A DNA stretch of 64,000 nt from Methylophilus sp. TWE2. GTDB lineage: Bacteria > Pseudomonadota > Gammaproteobacteria > Burkholderiales > Methylophilaceae. The position numbers and the translations under genes were made by a program. The notes below the pieces were generated by a model. It worked only from the letters and a program-made list of their open reading frames with translations, made no database searches and was not told the origin of the DNA. The DNA is taken from the NCBI RefSeq assembly GCF_001183865.1, contig NZ_CP012020.1:1426001-1490000 (forward strand). Reading direction: 5' to 3'. Shown here piece by piece: positions 6,101 to 13,930 of this stretch. How positions within the stretch are numbered: position 1 is the first letter of the stretch; each line of letters starts with the position of its first letter.

Positions 6101-6754
6101 ATGAATAACAGTTACTTCAGCAGAGTGTTTATCGTCGTGATGTCTGTTTGGTTGGCAGGGTGTTGTGGCATTGAACCGACGACGATTACGCAACAGGTCA
6201 CGCCACCTGCCACCCCAGCCGCTGCGCAGGTCAATTCAGCTTCGAGAGCAGTGTTACATGTGATTGGCGTATACCAGGGTGCCTTGCCTGAAGTTGCTGA
6301 CAAGCGGCCTTGGTGGGCACAATGCCGGGCTGCCAGGCAGTCAACTGGCAGCACAGAGCCTCTGTCGCCCGCTGAATGCCAGCCATTTATTAATGCGAGC
6401 AGGGAGCAACGCACGGTAACGGTGAATGTCAGTGATGATTCTTCGCCCATTATTTTGGGCTTAATGGCCTATGAACCGGTGACCTGGCATATTAAAACCA
6501 CACCAGGCGTCGTTATCCAGAAAGTGATTCTGACGGGATATCATCAGCAAGAGATTGTGGGGTCCGGTGAGGCTCAGGTGGATGTGTATAGCTACAACAA
6601 CAGTCCTTGTGATCGCTGTGTGCAAAAGGGGCGCTACTTTTATTCTTATGAACATGTGCCGAGGGAGATGGAGTTGGCTGCGGGTGTCCGGGCCAGTTCT
6701 TTTCAAGGCAACTATACCGGAGGCACTTACCAGATTTTCAAAGACATGCTTTAG
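6101..6754 (+). CDS. Putative lipoprotein of unknown function
   Basis: 217 codons from ATG with AGGAAAATTAAGG upstream. The N-terminus is a lipoprotein signal peptide with the lipobox WLAGC (Cys21). A Pro/Thr/Ala linker follows (about 30-45), then a globular domain of about 165 residues. This domain has a CRAARQSTG..PAECQPF cysteine pair, a beta-rich centre (RTVTVNVSDDSSPIILGL and EPVTWHIKTTPGVVIQKVIL) and a CDRC motif near residue 170. The EPVTWHI..V.V.GYH pattern resembles anchored beta-sandwich envelope proteins seen in Proteobacteria, but no named family is assigned. Expected in the periplasm or outer membrane. Confidence 0.7.
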   Translation: MNNSYFSRVFIVVMSVWLAGCCGIEPTTITQQVTPPATPAAAQVNSASRAVLHVIGVYQGALPEVADKRPWWAQCRAARQSTGSTEPLSPAECQPFINASREQRTVTVNVSDDSSPIILGLMAYEPVTWHIKTTPGVVIQKVILTGYHQQEIVGSGEAQVDVYSYNNSPCDRCVQKGRYFYSYEHVPREMELAAGVRASSFQGNYTGGTYQIFKDML

Positions 6755-6794
6755 CCAGATCAATGGTAAAGTGTGACCTTGTCGACTATCAAGG

Positions 6795-7040
6795 TTGGGG
6801 CTAAGGGTGTTGCGTGGATTGATTTATGGCCTGAGTATTCTGCATCTCGGGCCTGGTTTTGCTTTTGCTGTGGTTGCGTTCGGTTGTGATGGCAATGCGT
6901 CTTCGGCGGGATTGGAAAGCATTTGCCAGCAGGATACTTTTGCCGCTTTTATCAAGTTAACCCTGGCGGCGTGGGGTGTGATGATCACGCTGTTAGCGCT
7001 GAAAATTATAATTACAAATTACATTAATAAAAACAAATAA
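6795..7040 (+). CDS. Small membrane protein, unknown function
   Basis: About 81 codons. The start is uncertain: TTG 6795 and GTG 6807 both have AAGG immediately upstream, and TTG 6819 has AAGGG at better spacing. Two hydrophobic helices are predicted (about residues 8-30 and 52-72), separated by a loop with two cysteines (FGCDGN..LESICQQ) that could form a disulfide in the periplasm. The tail is short and basic (NYINKNK). Its position just after the lipoprotein suggests they may be expressed together. No family recognised. Confidence 0.6.
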   Translation: MGLRVLRGLIYGLSILHLGPGFAFAVVAFGCDGNASSAGLESICQQDTFAAFIKLTLAAWGVMITLLALKIIITNYINKNK

Positions 7041-7141
7041 ACCATTAATTATATTAATTTAATTAACCAATTAAATTCTTAATTTTAAACTTTTTCCAAA
7101 TGCGGAACTCGAAAAATAAAAAATAGCTAAGGGAGTTTAAT

Positions 7142-8431
7142 TTGTCTTATCTTAACCAGCGACGTTCTGTCGCGTCGCTTGCCCGTTTTCTCATCCAATC
7201 CTTTTTTATCCTTTGTTGTAGCCATGGATTACACAGCGTGGCCTTAGCCGCCAGCGATGATACAACTCCTAGATTGTTGCTCTCTGGCAGTGACGCGGCA
7301 GAAGCAGAAAAAGAAGCTAAAAAAGAACCTGAGCCACCGCGAATTACCTCAGTATTCGGTACTCAACCCCTCAAAGAATTCAAATTACCTTTTGAAGACC
7401 AATATCCGTCAGGTCCCTTCGAGCGCTTGGATAAAAAACTGTTTCTGTTTATCAGTAAATGCGGTGATGTGTTTTTTGTCCGCCAGAATGAGGGCATGGA
7501 ATTGGTCAAACCCGGTAAGGCGTTGGCCAAATTTATTCCTGGAGACGAGACCTCGTCTGACGAAAGCAGTAGCAAGCAACTGGTTTACTGCAAGGAATTA
7601 TCCGGTGTGAAAGACTCCTTGCTGGTAGGTAAAACGCTCTATGTGGCTTATACCACTTGGGATGAAGCCAATAATGGGGTGCGGCTGGCAGTCAGTGAGT
7701 TTGCCGTGGATATTGAAAATAGCGAAGTCAGTTTTGATCGCGAAATTTATATCAGTCGCCCGGCCATTAAAGAGCCAATCCTGGGGCACCAGGTCGGTGG
7801 CAAACTGGCGTTGGGAGAGAATGAGCGTACCTTGTACCTGAGTTTGGGTGACTTTTCCAAACCTGACCGGGTTCAAGATAAAACGACTTCTTTAGGTAAG
7901 GTGGTACGTATTGATTTGCAGCGTTTGAATGCTGAGGTTTATGCCTCAGGCTTTCGCTCGCCTTCTGGAGGCTTGTTCTATGACCGCGAAAGCAATGAAT
8001 TATGGCTCACCGACCATGGGCCGCGCGGAGGTGATGAGATTAACCTGATCAAACGTGGTAAAAATTATGGCTGGCCAAATGTCAGTTATGGCACGATTTA
8101 CGAGCGTGATGGCATAGGCGGCTATTACGGCAATAAATTCAATAGCCATGAAGGTTATGAAAAACCGCAAATGACCTTCTTGCCGTCGATTGGCATCGGC
8201 CCGCTAGTGAAATATCCTTCTACTGGGCGCAATGATTTCTGGGATAACGATTTGTTTGTGGCTGGCATGGGTAATACGACCTTATATCGTGTACGCAAGG
8301 AAGGCACTAATCTGGTGTATGCCGAACCAGTATTGAACGGATACCGTATCCGTGCCATCCAGATTGACCAGAATGGGACTTTCTATCTTAAAACGGACCA
8401 TAATCAGCTGCTGATTTCGGAACAGGAATAA
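7142..8431 (+). CDS. PQQ-type glucose/sorbosone dehydrogenase-like exported protein
   Basis: 429 codons from TTG with GGGAG six bases upstream. A long signal peptide is followed by an acidic/basic linker (AAEAEKEAKKEPEPP) and a six-bladed beta-propeller domain. Family motifs are clear in the second half: LGKVVRIDL, ASGFRSPSGGLFYD, LWLTDHGPRGGDEINLI and KNYGWPNVSYG. These match the soluble PQQ-dependent sugar dehydrogenase family (GSDH). The blade motif normally written as GxRNPQG reads GFRSPSG, so cofactor use should not be assumed. The site of action is the periplasm. AT-rich DNA just upstream (7041-7140) probably holds its promoter. Confidence 0.8.
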   Translation: MSYLNQRRSVASLARFLIQSFFILCCSHGLHSVALAASDDTTPRLLLSGSDAAEAEKEAKKEPEPPRITSVFGTQPLKEFKLPFEDQYPSGPFERLDKKLFLFISKCGDVFFVRQNEGMELVKPGKALAKFIPGDETSSDESSSKQLVYCKELSGVKDSLLVGKTLYVAYTTWDEANNGVRLAVSEFAVDIENSEVSFDREIYISRPAIKEPILGHQVGGKLALGENERTLYLSLGDFSKPDRVQDKTTSLGKVVRIDLQRLNAEVYASGFRSPSGGLFYDRESNELWLTDHGPRGGDEINLIKRGKNYGWPNVSYGTIYERDGIGGYYGNKFNSHEGYEKPQMTFLPSIGIGPLVKYPSTGRNDFWDNDLFVAGMGNTTLYRVRKEGTNLVYAEPVLNGYRIRAIQIDQNGTFYLKTDHNQLLISEQE

Positions 8432-8445
8432 CGGTAGATGGGTAA

Positions 8446-8802
8446 TTGTTTGATGCCGGTATAAAAGGAACGCTTGTATTTAAAACCCTGTTACTGTTCG
8501 CGCTGACTGCGGTCGCCGAAATTATTGGTTGTTACCTGCCATATCTCTGGCTTAAAGAAGGTAAAAGCGCGTGGTTATTATTGCCGGCGGCAGTCAGCCT
8601 CGCAGCTTTCGCTTGGCTACTGACCTTGCATCCCACTGCCGCAGGCCGGATTTATGCGGCATATGGTGGCGTGTATATTGGCGTTGCTATTTTATGGTTG
8701 TGGCTGGTCGAAGACTTACGGCCGTCAACCTGGGATTTGTTGGGGGCGTCGGTTGCTGTACTAGGCATGGCGATTATCATGTTTGCGCCCAGGCATATCT
8801 AA
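8446..8802 (+). CDS. UPF0060 (YnfA-like) small membrane protein
   Basis: 118 codons if read from TTG 8446. Four transmembrane helices and the family motifs [34 protein letters not shown] and [10 protein letters not shown] identify the UPF0060 family, distantly related to small multidrug resistance transporters. Family members usually begin at M-x-K-T-LLLFA. Here the codons at that place are GTA TTT AAA, so the usual start is absent and an upstream non-ATG start adding about ten residues must be used. AAAAGGA lies upstream of the usual position. Transport substrate unknown. Confidence 0.85.
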   Translation: MFDAGIKGTLVFKTLLLFALTAVAEIIGCYLPYLWLKEGKSAWLLLPAAVSLAAFAWLLTLHPTAAGRIYAAYGGVYIGVAILWLWLVEDLRPSTWDLLGASVAVLGMAIIMFAPRHI

Positions 8803-8803
8803 C

Positions 8804-8836
8804 GTAGTAGCCTGCATTTCCTACACAGGCTACTAC
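8804..8836. terminator. Convergent hairpin between UPF0060 gene and TonB receptor
   Basis: An 11-bp perfect stem, GTAGTAGCCTG / CAGGCTACTAC, with an 11-base loop. No long T run, but it lies exactly between two convergent genes, so it may terminate both. Confidence 0.6.
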
Positions 8837-8859
8837 CATTCCGCGACAATGAGACGATT

Positions 8860-11289
8860 CTAAAAGTCTATGGTGGCTGAAATCAGTGCTGTACGAGGAG
8901 CGCCCATCGTGATAAAGCCACGGGATACTGAGTTCCAATAACTTTTATCTGACAGATTCATGATATTTGCACGTAATGTCACTTTGTTGCCTGAGACTTG
9001 CGTGACATAACGGGCACCTGCATCAAACGTTGTCCATCCAGGAATGCTCTGTGTGTTGCTAACATCGGCTTGCGCTTCGCTAAAGCCAGAAATGCGGCCT
9101 GTCAACGTTAAGCCAGGGAAGGCAAAAATGTCATATTCCCCGTTGATGACTACGTTGATTTTTGGCACGCCAATGGCATCTTTGCCATCATTGACACCAT
9201 TGAGTGTTTTGGTTTGCTCTGCATCAATAAAGGTGACACCGCCCAACAGCCGAACGCCGCTGAAGGGTTGACCGAATGTAGATAATTCAAGGCCACGGTT
9301 GCGTTGCTCACCGTCATTCACAAAACGGTTGGCGGCATTGGTAAATGCGCTGGGTTGCGTGATCTGGAAAATGGCAGCAGTCATACCAAAAGTGCCTGCG
9401 TTATATTTCACACCAAGCTCATGTTGTTTTGCCACAAATGGTGCCAGGTTTTCGCCTGCATTTACAGCCGTGTTTGGTGCAGTTGCTCCTTGTGACAGGC
9501 CTTCACTGTAATTGCCATACAAGGAGTAGTTGCCGAGTTTAACGAGTAGGGCGCTGGTAGGCGTCACTTTATTTTCATCGTAAGCGCCTGTTTTAATCCC
9601 AGCAGAAAAAATACCGCTATAGAGTGATTGATTTCGCGCACCCAAGGTCAGTAATACATTGTCTTGCAGGAAACCAAGAGTATTGATGAAACCAATGCTA
9701 TTTAATTGCAAGTCACCATTCTGTGGAATCACGCCAAAATTCACTGTAGGTTTAGGCAGGTTGGGACTGTGGTAAATATTGCCGGTATACACGCCTGTTG
9801 CATGCACGACGGAACCACCCGCAATGCGGTCAAAATCGTTGTAAGTGAGTGCGTAATTGTTGCTGACACTGCCAAGTTGTAAATTGCCCCGTAAGCCAAC
9901 CTCATAGGTATCGACTTCGTACCAGCCTTGGTAGCCACCAACGCGAGCAGTGAAATCGCCAGCACTGTTGATAATACGGCGGCCTTGCGAGCCCGCATAA
10001 AAATATTCTTCATTACCCTTGGCTTGACCATAATTGATATAGGCAGTCAGAGCCGGGTTAAACTCATATTCGACTTTGGTCATCCAGTAGTGTGAGTCAC
10101 CTTTGAAAAACTCCCAGTCGTTGACATAGTTTTTATCATTTTTCATTGCACGCGGCAGTGCAAAGCCCTGGTTATAGACAATGTTGGCCGAGTATCCTTT
10201 GGTTAAGCGGTCCTGGCTGGCAACATCGAAACTTGCCGTGAGTTTTTCACCACGGTAATCAATCGCCAGTGAACCAATATGCATACGGTCAGATTGACGG
10301 CTGATAGGGGTGTCGCCGTCACGCGCCAGCAAGTTCAGACGTACACCCCAGGCATTGTCTTCGCCAAACCGACGCCCCAGGTCGAGATGTCCGCCAAACT
10401 GGCTATCTGAGATATAACTGGCAGTAAACCTGTTGAGCGGAGTGTCAGCGGCGCGTTTTGAAACCAGGTTGATATTGCCGCCGGTGACGCCAAATGGGCT
10501 ACTGCCATTCAGCATGGAGGCCGGGCCCTTGAGCACATCGACCCGCTCGTAAAAGTCCGGAGCAATGCGACGCAAGTCTGTCATGCCATATAGACCATTG
10601 ATCCCAACCTGGTTAGTGAATAAGGGAAAGCCGCGGATATGGTAGGTCTCACTATCGCCGTATTCTGCCATGGCACTTCTAGTGGAAGGGTCCGCTGCAA
10701 CAATATCGGCTAAGCGCCGTGCTTGCTGGTCAAGTACAAATTGCTCAGTAAAACTTTGGGTACTGAATGGCGTATCAAAAATATCGACATTGCCCAGAAT
10801 CCCCATGCGGCTGGCTTTTGCCACCTGGCCGCCTGCAAAAGGCTGCGGTAATGCATTCAGAGAGTGCGTTTTGCTTGCCTGGACACTGACCTCCGGCAAG
10901 GTGTCTGCATGGTTTGAGACGGGGACAGGCCTCGGTAGGATAATAATAGCGCCATTGGCTACTTTCGCTTGTAAACCACTGTCTTTTAACAATAACTGTA
11001 AAGCCTGTTCACGTGTCAGTTGCTTTTTTAACGCGGGGGCTGATTTGCCTTTGACCTGCGCCGCATCAAATGTCAGCGTTATGGCTGATTGTTTTGCCAA
11101 TGTGTTCAGTGCATTTTCAAGTGTGCCGGCAGGTATCTGAAAATCAAATACCTGGTTTTCTTCTGCATGCGCTACTGTTGGAAAATTGATGCTAAGGCCT
11201 GTTGTTAGGCCAGCAAACACAACGGCATGAAAAGCCGCAGCAATATGCAGACGGAGTGGAGATCTTTTGGGAAACGGAAGTGCTTGCAT
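8860..11289 (-). CDS. TonB-dependent siderophore receptor with N-terminal signalling domain
   Basis: 809 codons. After a signal peptide (to about residue 42) comes a secretin/TonB short N-terminal (STN) domain (FDFQIPAGTLENALNTLA to LQAKVANGAIIILP, about 48-118), then a TonB box-like region and plug (about 150-280, with RGFPLF and VDVLKGPASMLNG), and a 22-strand barrel ending in the terminal Phe (ISATIDF). This is the FecA/FpvA type, which both imports a ferric siderophore and signals through its STN domain to an anti-sigma factor. The matching fecR- and fecI-like genes lie directly upstream on the same strand. The ligand cannot be told from sequence. Confidence 0.93.
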   Translation of the reverse strand: MQALPFPKRSPLRLHIAAAFHAVVFAGLTTGLSINFPTVAHAEENQVFDFQIPAGTLENALNTLAKQSAITLTFDAAQVKGKSAPALKKQLTREQALQLLLKDSGLQAKVANGAIIILPRPVPVSNHADTLPEVSVQASKTHSLNALPQPFAGGQVAKASRMGILGNVDIFDTPFSTQSFTEQFVLDQQARRLADIVAADPSTRSAMAEYGDSETYHIRGFPLFTNQVGINGLYGMTDLRRIAPDFYERVDVLKGPASMLNGSSPFGVTGGNINLVSKRAADTPLNRFTASYISDSQFGGHLDLGRRFGEDNAWGVRLNLLARDGDTPISRQSDRMHIGSLAIDYRGEKLTASFDVASQDRLTKGYSANIVYNQGFALPRAMKNDKNYVNDWEFFKGDSHYWMTKVEYEFNPALTAYINYGQAKGNEEYFYAGSQGRRIINSAGDFTARVGGYQGWYEVDTYEVGLRGNLQLGSVSNNYALTYNDFDRIAGGSVVHATGVYTGNIYHSPNLPKPTVNFGVIPQNGDLQLNSIGFINTLGFLQDNVLLTLGARNQSLYSGIFSAGIKTGAYDENKVTPTSALLVKLGNYSLYGNYSEGLSQGATAPNTAVNAGENLAPFVAKQHELGVKYNAGTFGMTAAIFQITQPSAFTNAANRFVNDGEQRNRGLELSTFGQPFSGVRLLGGVTFIDAEQTKTLNGVNDGKDAIGVPKINVVINGEYDIFAFPGLTLTGRISGFSEAQADVSNTQSIPGWTTFDAGARYVTQVSGNKVTLRANIMNLSDKSYWNSVSRGFITMGAPRTALISATIDF

Positions 11290-11365
11290 CAGGTTAAACC
11301 TCTGTTAAATGAGAGAAATAACCCTATGCCGGATAGCATTGAAAAAACCCGCAGATTTTTTCAAA

Positions 11366-12376
11366 TTATTTTTTTCTGATCAGGAAATGATCGTTTTGTT
11401 TTGTAACACGAATAGGTAAAGTTTGTGCAATCGTATTCAAAGCATGTTCTGCTGGCTGTTTTCTATTGAGCTGGAAGACACCTGATACTTGCAAGCCAGC
11501 AGTGTCCGAACTAAAGCGAACGGACAGTGTTTGATAGCGGGTGAGTTCTGCCATCAATTCATCCAAGCGCATTTGTTTGGCGACAATCACGCCGTCTAAC
11601 CAAGCCATTGGCTCTTGCTGTGATTCTGTTCTCATGGGCAAAGCGGTGCCTTGTGCACTGTATGATTCATTTGCATAGGCGCGCACCGGCGTGTGCTTGC
11701 CACTATGTAAAGCCACAATCCCTTCAGTGACATACAGGCGTGTATTTTCTTCTTTTTGATAGACTGAGAACTTGGTGCCAATCGCTTCCAGCTTGGTTTG
11801 TTTTGTGTTTACCCAGAAAGACCGTCGGCCGAAAAGGCCTTGTGTATCTTTGCCTGTTTCCAGATAAATTTCTCCTGTATTTAATACGATTTCACGTTTA
11901 AGCAAGGCGTAATGAACATCGACACTCGTATTAGTATTGAGCGTTAGTTGCGTGCCATCAGATAGGGTGAATGTTGAGCGTTCACCAATCGTGGTCGCCA
12001 GATGAGTTTGCTGGTGCCAAGGTCCAACTTGCTCTAGTACGAAGGCCAGTGTGCAAACAGCAACCCCCGTCAAAAGTCCAATGTGTTTGAACGCCTGTTT
12101 TTGTTTGGTTGTGCGCGAGTGCTTTTCCATGAGCGCCATTGTTTGCGTAACGATAGGTCTCTTATTGACTGGAACAGCCCCTAATTCTTGTTCCATGGCA
12201 TGTAACTTTTGCCAGGCTGCTTCATGGATGGGATCTTGGGCGCGCCATTGCAGAAAGTGCTCTTCATCCTTGACACTGGCAGAACCTGAACTCAGTTTTA
12301 CTGACCATGTAATCAGTTCTTCCATGACGGAAGCTGGTATCTGATCGGGTGAACGTGAATCTACAGCAGGTAGCAT
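11366..12376 (-). CDS. fecR: FecR-family anti-sigma regulator
   Basis: 336 codons. The N-terminal cytoplasmic DUF4880-type region (ITWSVKLSSGSASVKDEEHF, WRAQDPIHEAAWQKL) binds the sigma factor. A transmembrane helix near residue 100 (IGLLTGVAVCTLAFVLEQV) leads to the periplasmic FecR domain (ERSTFTLSDGTQLTLNTNTS, TKLEAIGTKFSVY, VALHSGKHT). The C-terminal part resembles a secretin/TonB N-terminal fold (MAELTRYQTLSVRFSSD, FQLNRKQPAEHALN), the part that contacts the receptor STN domain. Twelve bases separate it from the sigma factor gene, so the two are one operon. The product relays the receptor signal across the inner membrane. Confidence 0.93.
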   Translation of the reverse strand: MLPAVDSRSPDQIPASVMEELITWSVKLSSGSASVKDEEHFLQWRAQDPIHEAAWQKLHAMEQELGAVPVNKRPIVTQTMALMEKHSRTTKQKQAFKHIGLLTGVAVCTLAFVLEQVGPWHQQTHLATTIGERSTFTLSDGTQLTLNTNTSVDVHYALLKREIVLNTGEIYLETGKDTQGLFGRRSFWVNTKQTKLEAIGTKFSVYQKEENTRLYVTEGIVALHSGKHTPVRAYANESYSAQGTALPMRTESQQEPMAWLDGVIVAKQMRLDELMAELTRYQTLSVRFSSDTAGLQVSGVFQLNRKQPAEHALNTIAQTLPIRVTKQNDHFLIRKK

Positions 12377-12388
12377 GAATACGCGCCT

Positions 12389-12892
12389 TCAGGAAAGCTT
12401 CATGCTGAGTACATGTCGTAACGCGACGGCCATGTGGCTCTCGATGGTGCGTAACGGAATTCCCAATGTCGATGAGATTTCCTGATAAGTCAGTCCCTCC
12501 AGCTTGGAAAGCAGGAACACTGTACGGATGACAGGCTTGAGCCCATTTAATAACTGATCTAACTGTAATATGATCTCCATCAGCGCCATCTGTTCTTCGG
12601 GAGAAGGGACAAGTGTTTCTGGCAGGTGGATAAGCGCTTGCAGGTATGCTTGTTCGACCGCGTTGCGCCGAAACTGATCTACCATGAGGCCATGTGCAAT
12701 GGTAGTTAAAAAGGCACGTGGTTCATCTACCTGTGAAATGCTTAAGGATTTGGTAATTAATCTCAGGAAGGTGTCATGAGCTACATCATTGGCATGGTGT
12801 ATACAACCTAATCGCCGCTTTAGCCAACCGACTAACCAGCCATGATGGGCATGATAGATGGTATGAATTTCTTGTTGCGGTGAGGCATCCAC
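12389..12892 (-). CDS. fecI: FecI-like extracytoplasmic-function sigma factor
   Basis: 167 codons. Sigma region 2 is seen as HGWLVGWLKRRLGCIHHANDVAHDTFLRL (read in two parts: core binding and -10 recognition), and region 4 as LSKLEGLTYQEISSTLGIPLRTIESHM, the helix-turn-helix that reads the -35. The length and HANDVAHDTFLR motif are typical of iron-uptake FecI sigma factors. With fecR and the STN-bearing receptor downstream it forms a complete cell-surface signalling cascade. A Fur-box-like sequence 22-36 bases upstream of its start suggests iron repression. Confidence 0.93.
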   Translation of the reverse strand: MDASPQQEIHTIYHAHHGWLVGWLKRRLGCIHHANDVAHDTFLRLITKSLSISQVDEPRAFLTTIAHGLMVDQFRRNAVEQAYLQALIHLPETLVPSPEEQMALMEIILQLDQLLNGLKPVIRTVFLLSKLEGLTYQEISSTLGIPLRTIESHMAVALRHVLSMKLS

Positions 12893-12913
12893 AGGGAGTA
12901 TGTTGTCTGTTAT

Positions 12914-12928
12914 TGATAATTATTCTCA
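12914..12928 (-). promoter_or_regulatory. Fur-box-like operator upstream of fecI
   Basis: TGATAAT T ATTCTCA is a 7-1-7 inverted repeat with one mismatch from the ideal TGATAATnATTATCA. It sits just upstream of the FecI start, where a Fur repressor would block transcription under iron sufficiency. Confidence 0.75.
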
Positions 12929-13002
12929 ATATGATATGACGCTGACATATCACTGTCAATCATGTGAATGGTAAGTAGTGTTAAATCATAAGGTCTAAAT
13001 TA

Positions 13003-13028
13003 AAAAACGCCAGCTAGCTGGCGTTTTT
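13003..13028. terminator. Bidirectional rho-independent terminator after bamD
   Basis: AAAAAACGCCAGC TA GCTGGCGTTTTT: an almost perfect stem with A and T runs on both sides. It is placed 22 bases after the bamD stop (minus strand). Confidence 0.85.
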
Positions 13029-13049
13029 AGAGTGATATAGTTAATCTGC

Positions 13050-13883
13050 TTAGTACAGACTTTCCCAGAACTTCCACCAGATTTTTTCATCTTCATTGAT
13101 CTTGCCGGTGATCATCGGGTTCTCAGGATAATTGGTTTTCAAGATACGCAAAGTATCATTTTTGAGGTCGGTCAAATCCATGGCGTCATAGGCACTCACC
13201 AGCGTGACCAGTGCGTCTTCCACCGAGCTTGAGTTAGGGTAGGTTTCCAATACATAGCGGGCACGGTTCAGTGCGGCAACATAGGCTTTGCGCTGCATGT
13301 AATAACGTGCCACATGCATTTCGTGCATGGCCAAGGTATTCACTAGGTAAATCATACGCTGGGTGGCGTCTTTGGCATAACGGCTGGTCGGGAAGCGCTC
13401 AACCAGTTCTTTAAACGCATTAAACGAGACGCGCAGGGTTTTTGGATCGCGGTCGTTGATTTCCTGCTTGGTGTATTTTTCAATGATGCCGCGCTCGTTA
13501 AAGGTTGCCAGGCCTTTGAGATAGTAAGCGTAGTCGAGGTTGGGGTGATTAGGGTGCAACTTGATAAAACGGTCAATCGCAGATAAACACAACACCGATT
13601 CGGATTTTTTGTAATAGGCGTAGGCAACTTCGAGTTGTGCTTGCGTCGCATAAACGCCGTGCGGATAACGGGCTTCTAGCTTCTGGAAGTACTCGATCCC
13701 TTTATCGTAGTTTTTATCCGCCATCTTTTCCTGGCCCGCAGCGTATAGGCGCTGTTCGCTCCAGCCTTTGGTTTCGTCAAGCGGGTTGGGGTTACCAAAA
13801 ATGGCACAGCCACTCAAGGCCAGCGCACCGATAAAAATAAAAGCACGCGTGAACAGGGTGTTAAGCGGTAAAATGCGAAGCAT
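13050..13883 (-). CDS. bamD: BamD outer-membrane assembly lipoprotein
   Basis: 277 codons. The N-terminal lipoprotein signal ends in LSGC (Cys26). Tetratricopeptide-type helical repeats follow: WSEQRLYAAGQEKMADKNYD, GIEYFQKLEARYPHGVYATQ, and YAYYKKSESVLCLSAIDRFI, then RARYVLETYPNSSSVEDALV. This is the essential TPR lipoprotein of the Bam complex that helps BamA insert beta-barrel proteins into the outer membrane. It is divergent from rluD, an arrangement widespread in Beta- and Gammaproteobacteria. A TATAAT -10 is visible on its strand at 13921-13926, giving a leader of about 30 bases. Confidence 0.95.
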   Translation of the reverse strand: MLRILPLNTLFTRAFIFIGALALSGCAIFGNPNPLDETKGWSEQRLYAAGQEKMADKNYDKGIEYFQKLEARYPHGVYATQAQLEVAYAYYKKSESVLCLSAIDRFIKLHPNHPNLDYAYYLKGLATFNERGIIEKYTKQEINDRDPKTLRVSFNAFKELVERFPTSRYAKDATQRMIYLVNTLAMHEMHVARYYMQRKAYVAALNRARYVLETYPNSSSVEDALVTLVSAYDAMDLTDLKNDTLRILKTNYPENPMITGKINEDEKIWWKFWESLY

Positions 13884-13920
13884 GTTGTTTAATGTTGTTT
13901 TATCTAAGGAAACTCAGGGC

Positions 13921-13928
13921 ATTATAAC
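13921..13928 (-). promoter_or_regulatory. Overlapping divergent -10 region of bamD and rluD
   Basis: Read on the minus strand the bases give TATAAT for bamD. Read on the plus strand they give TATAAC two bases before the rluD ATG. The same few bases may therefore serve both promoters. Confidence 0.4.
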
Positions 13929-13930
13929 TG

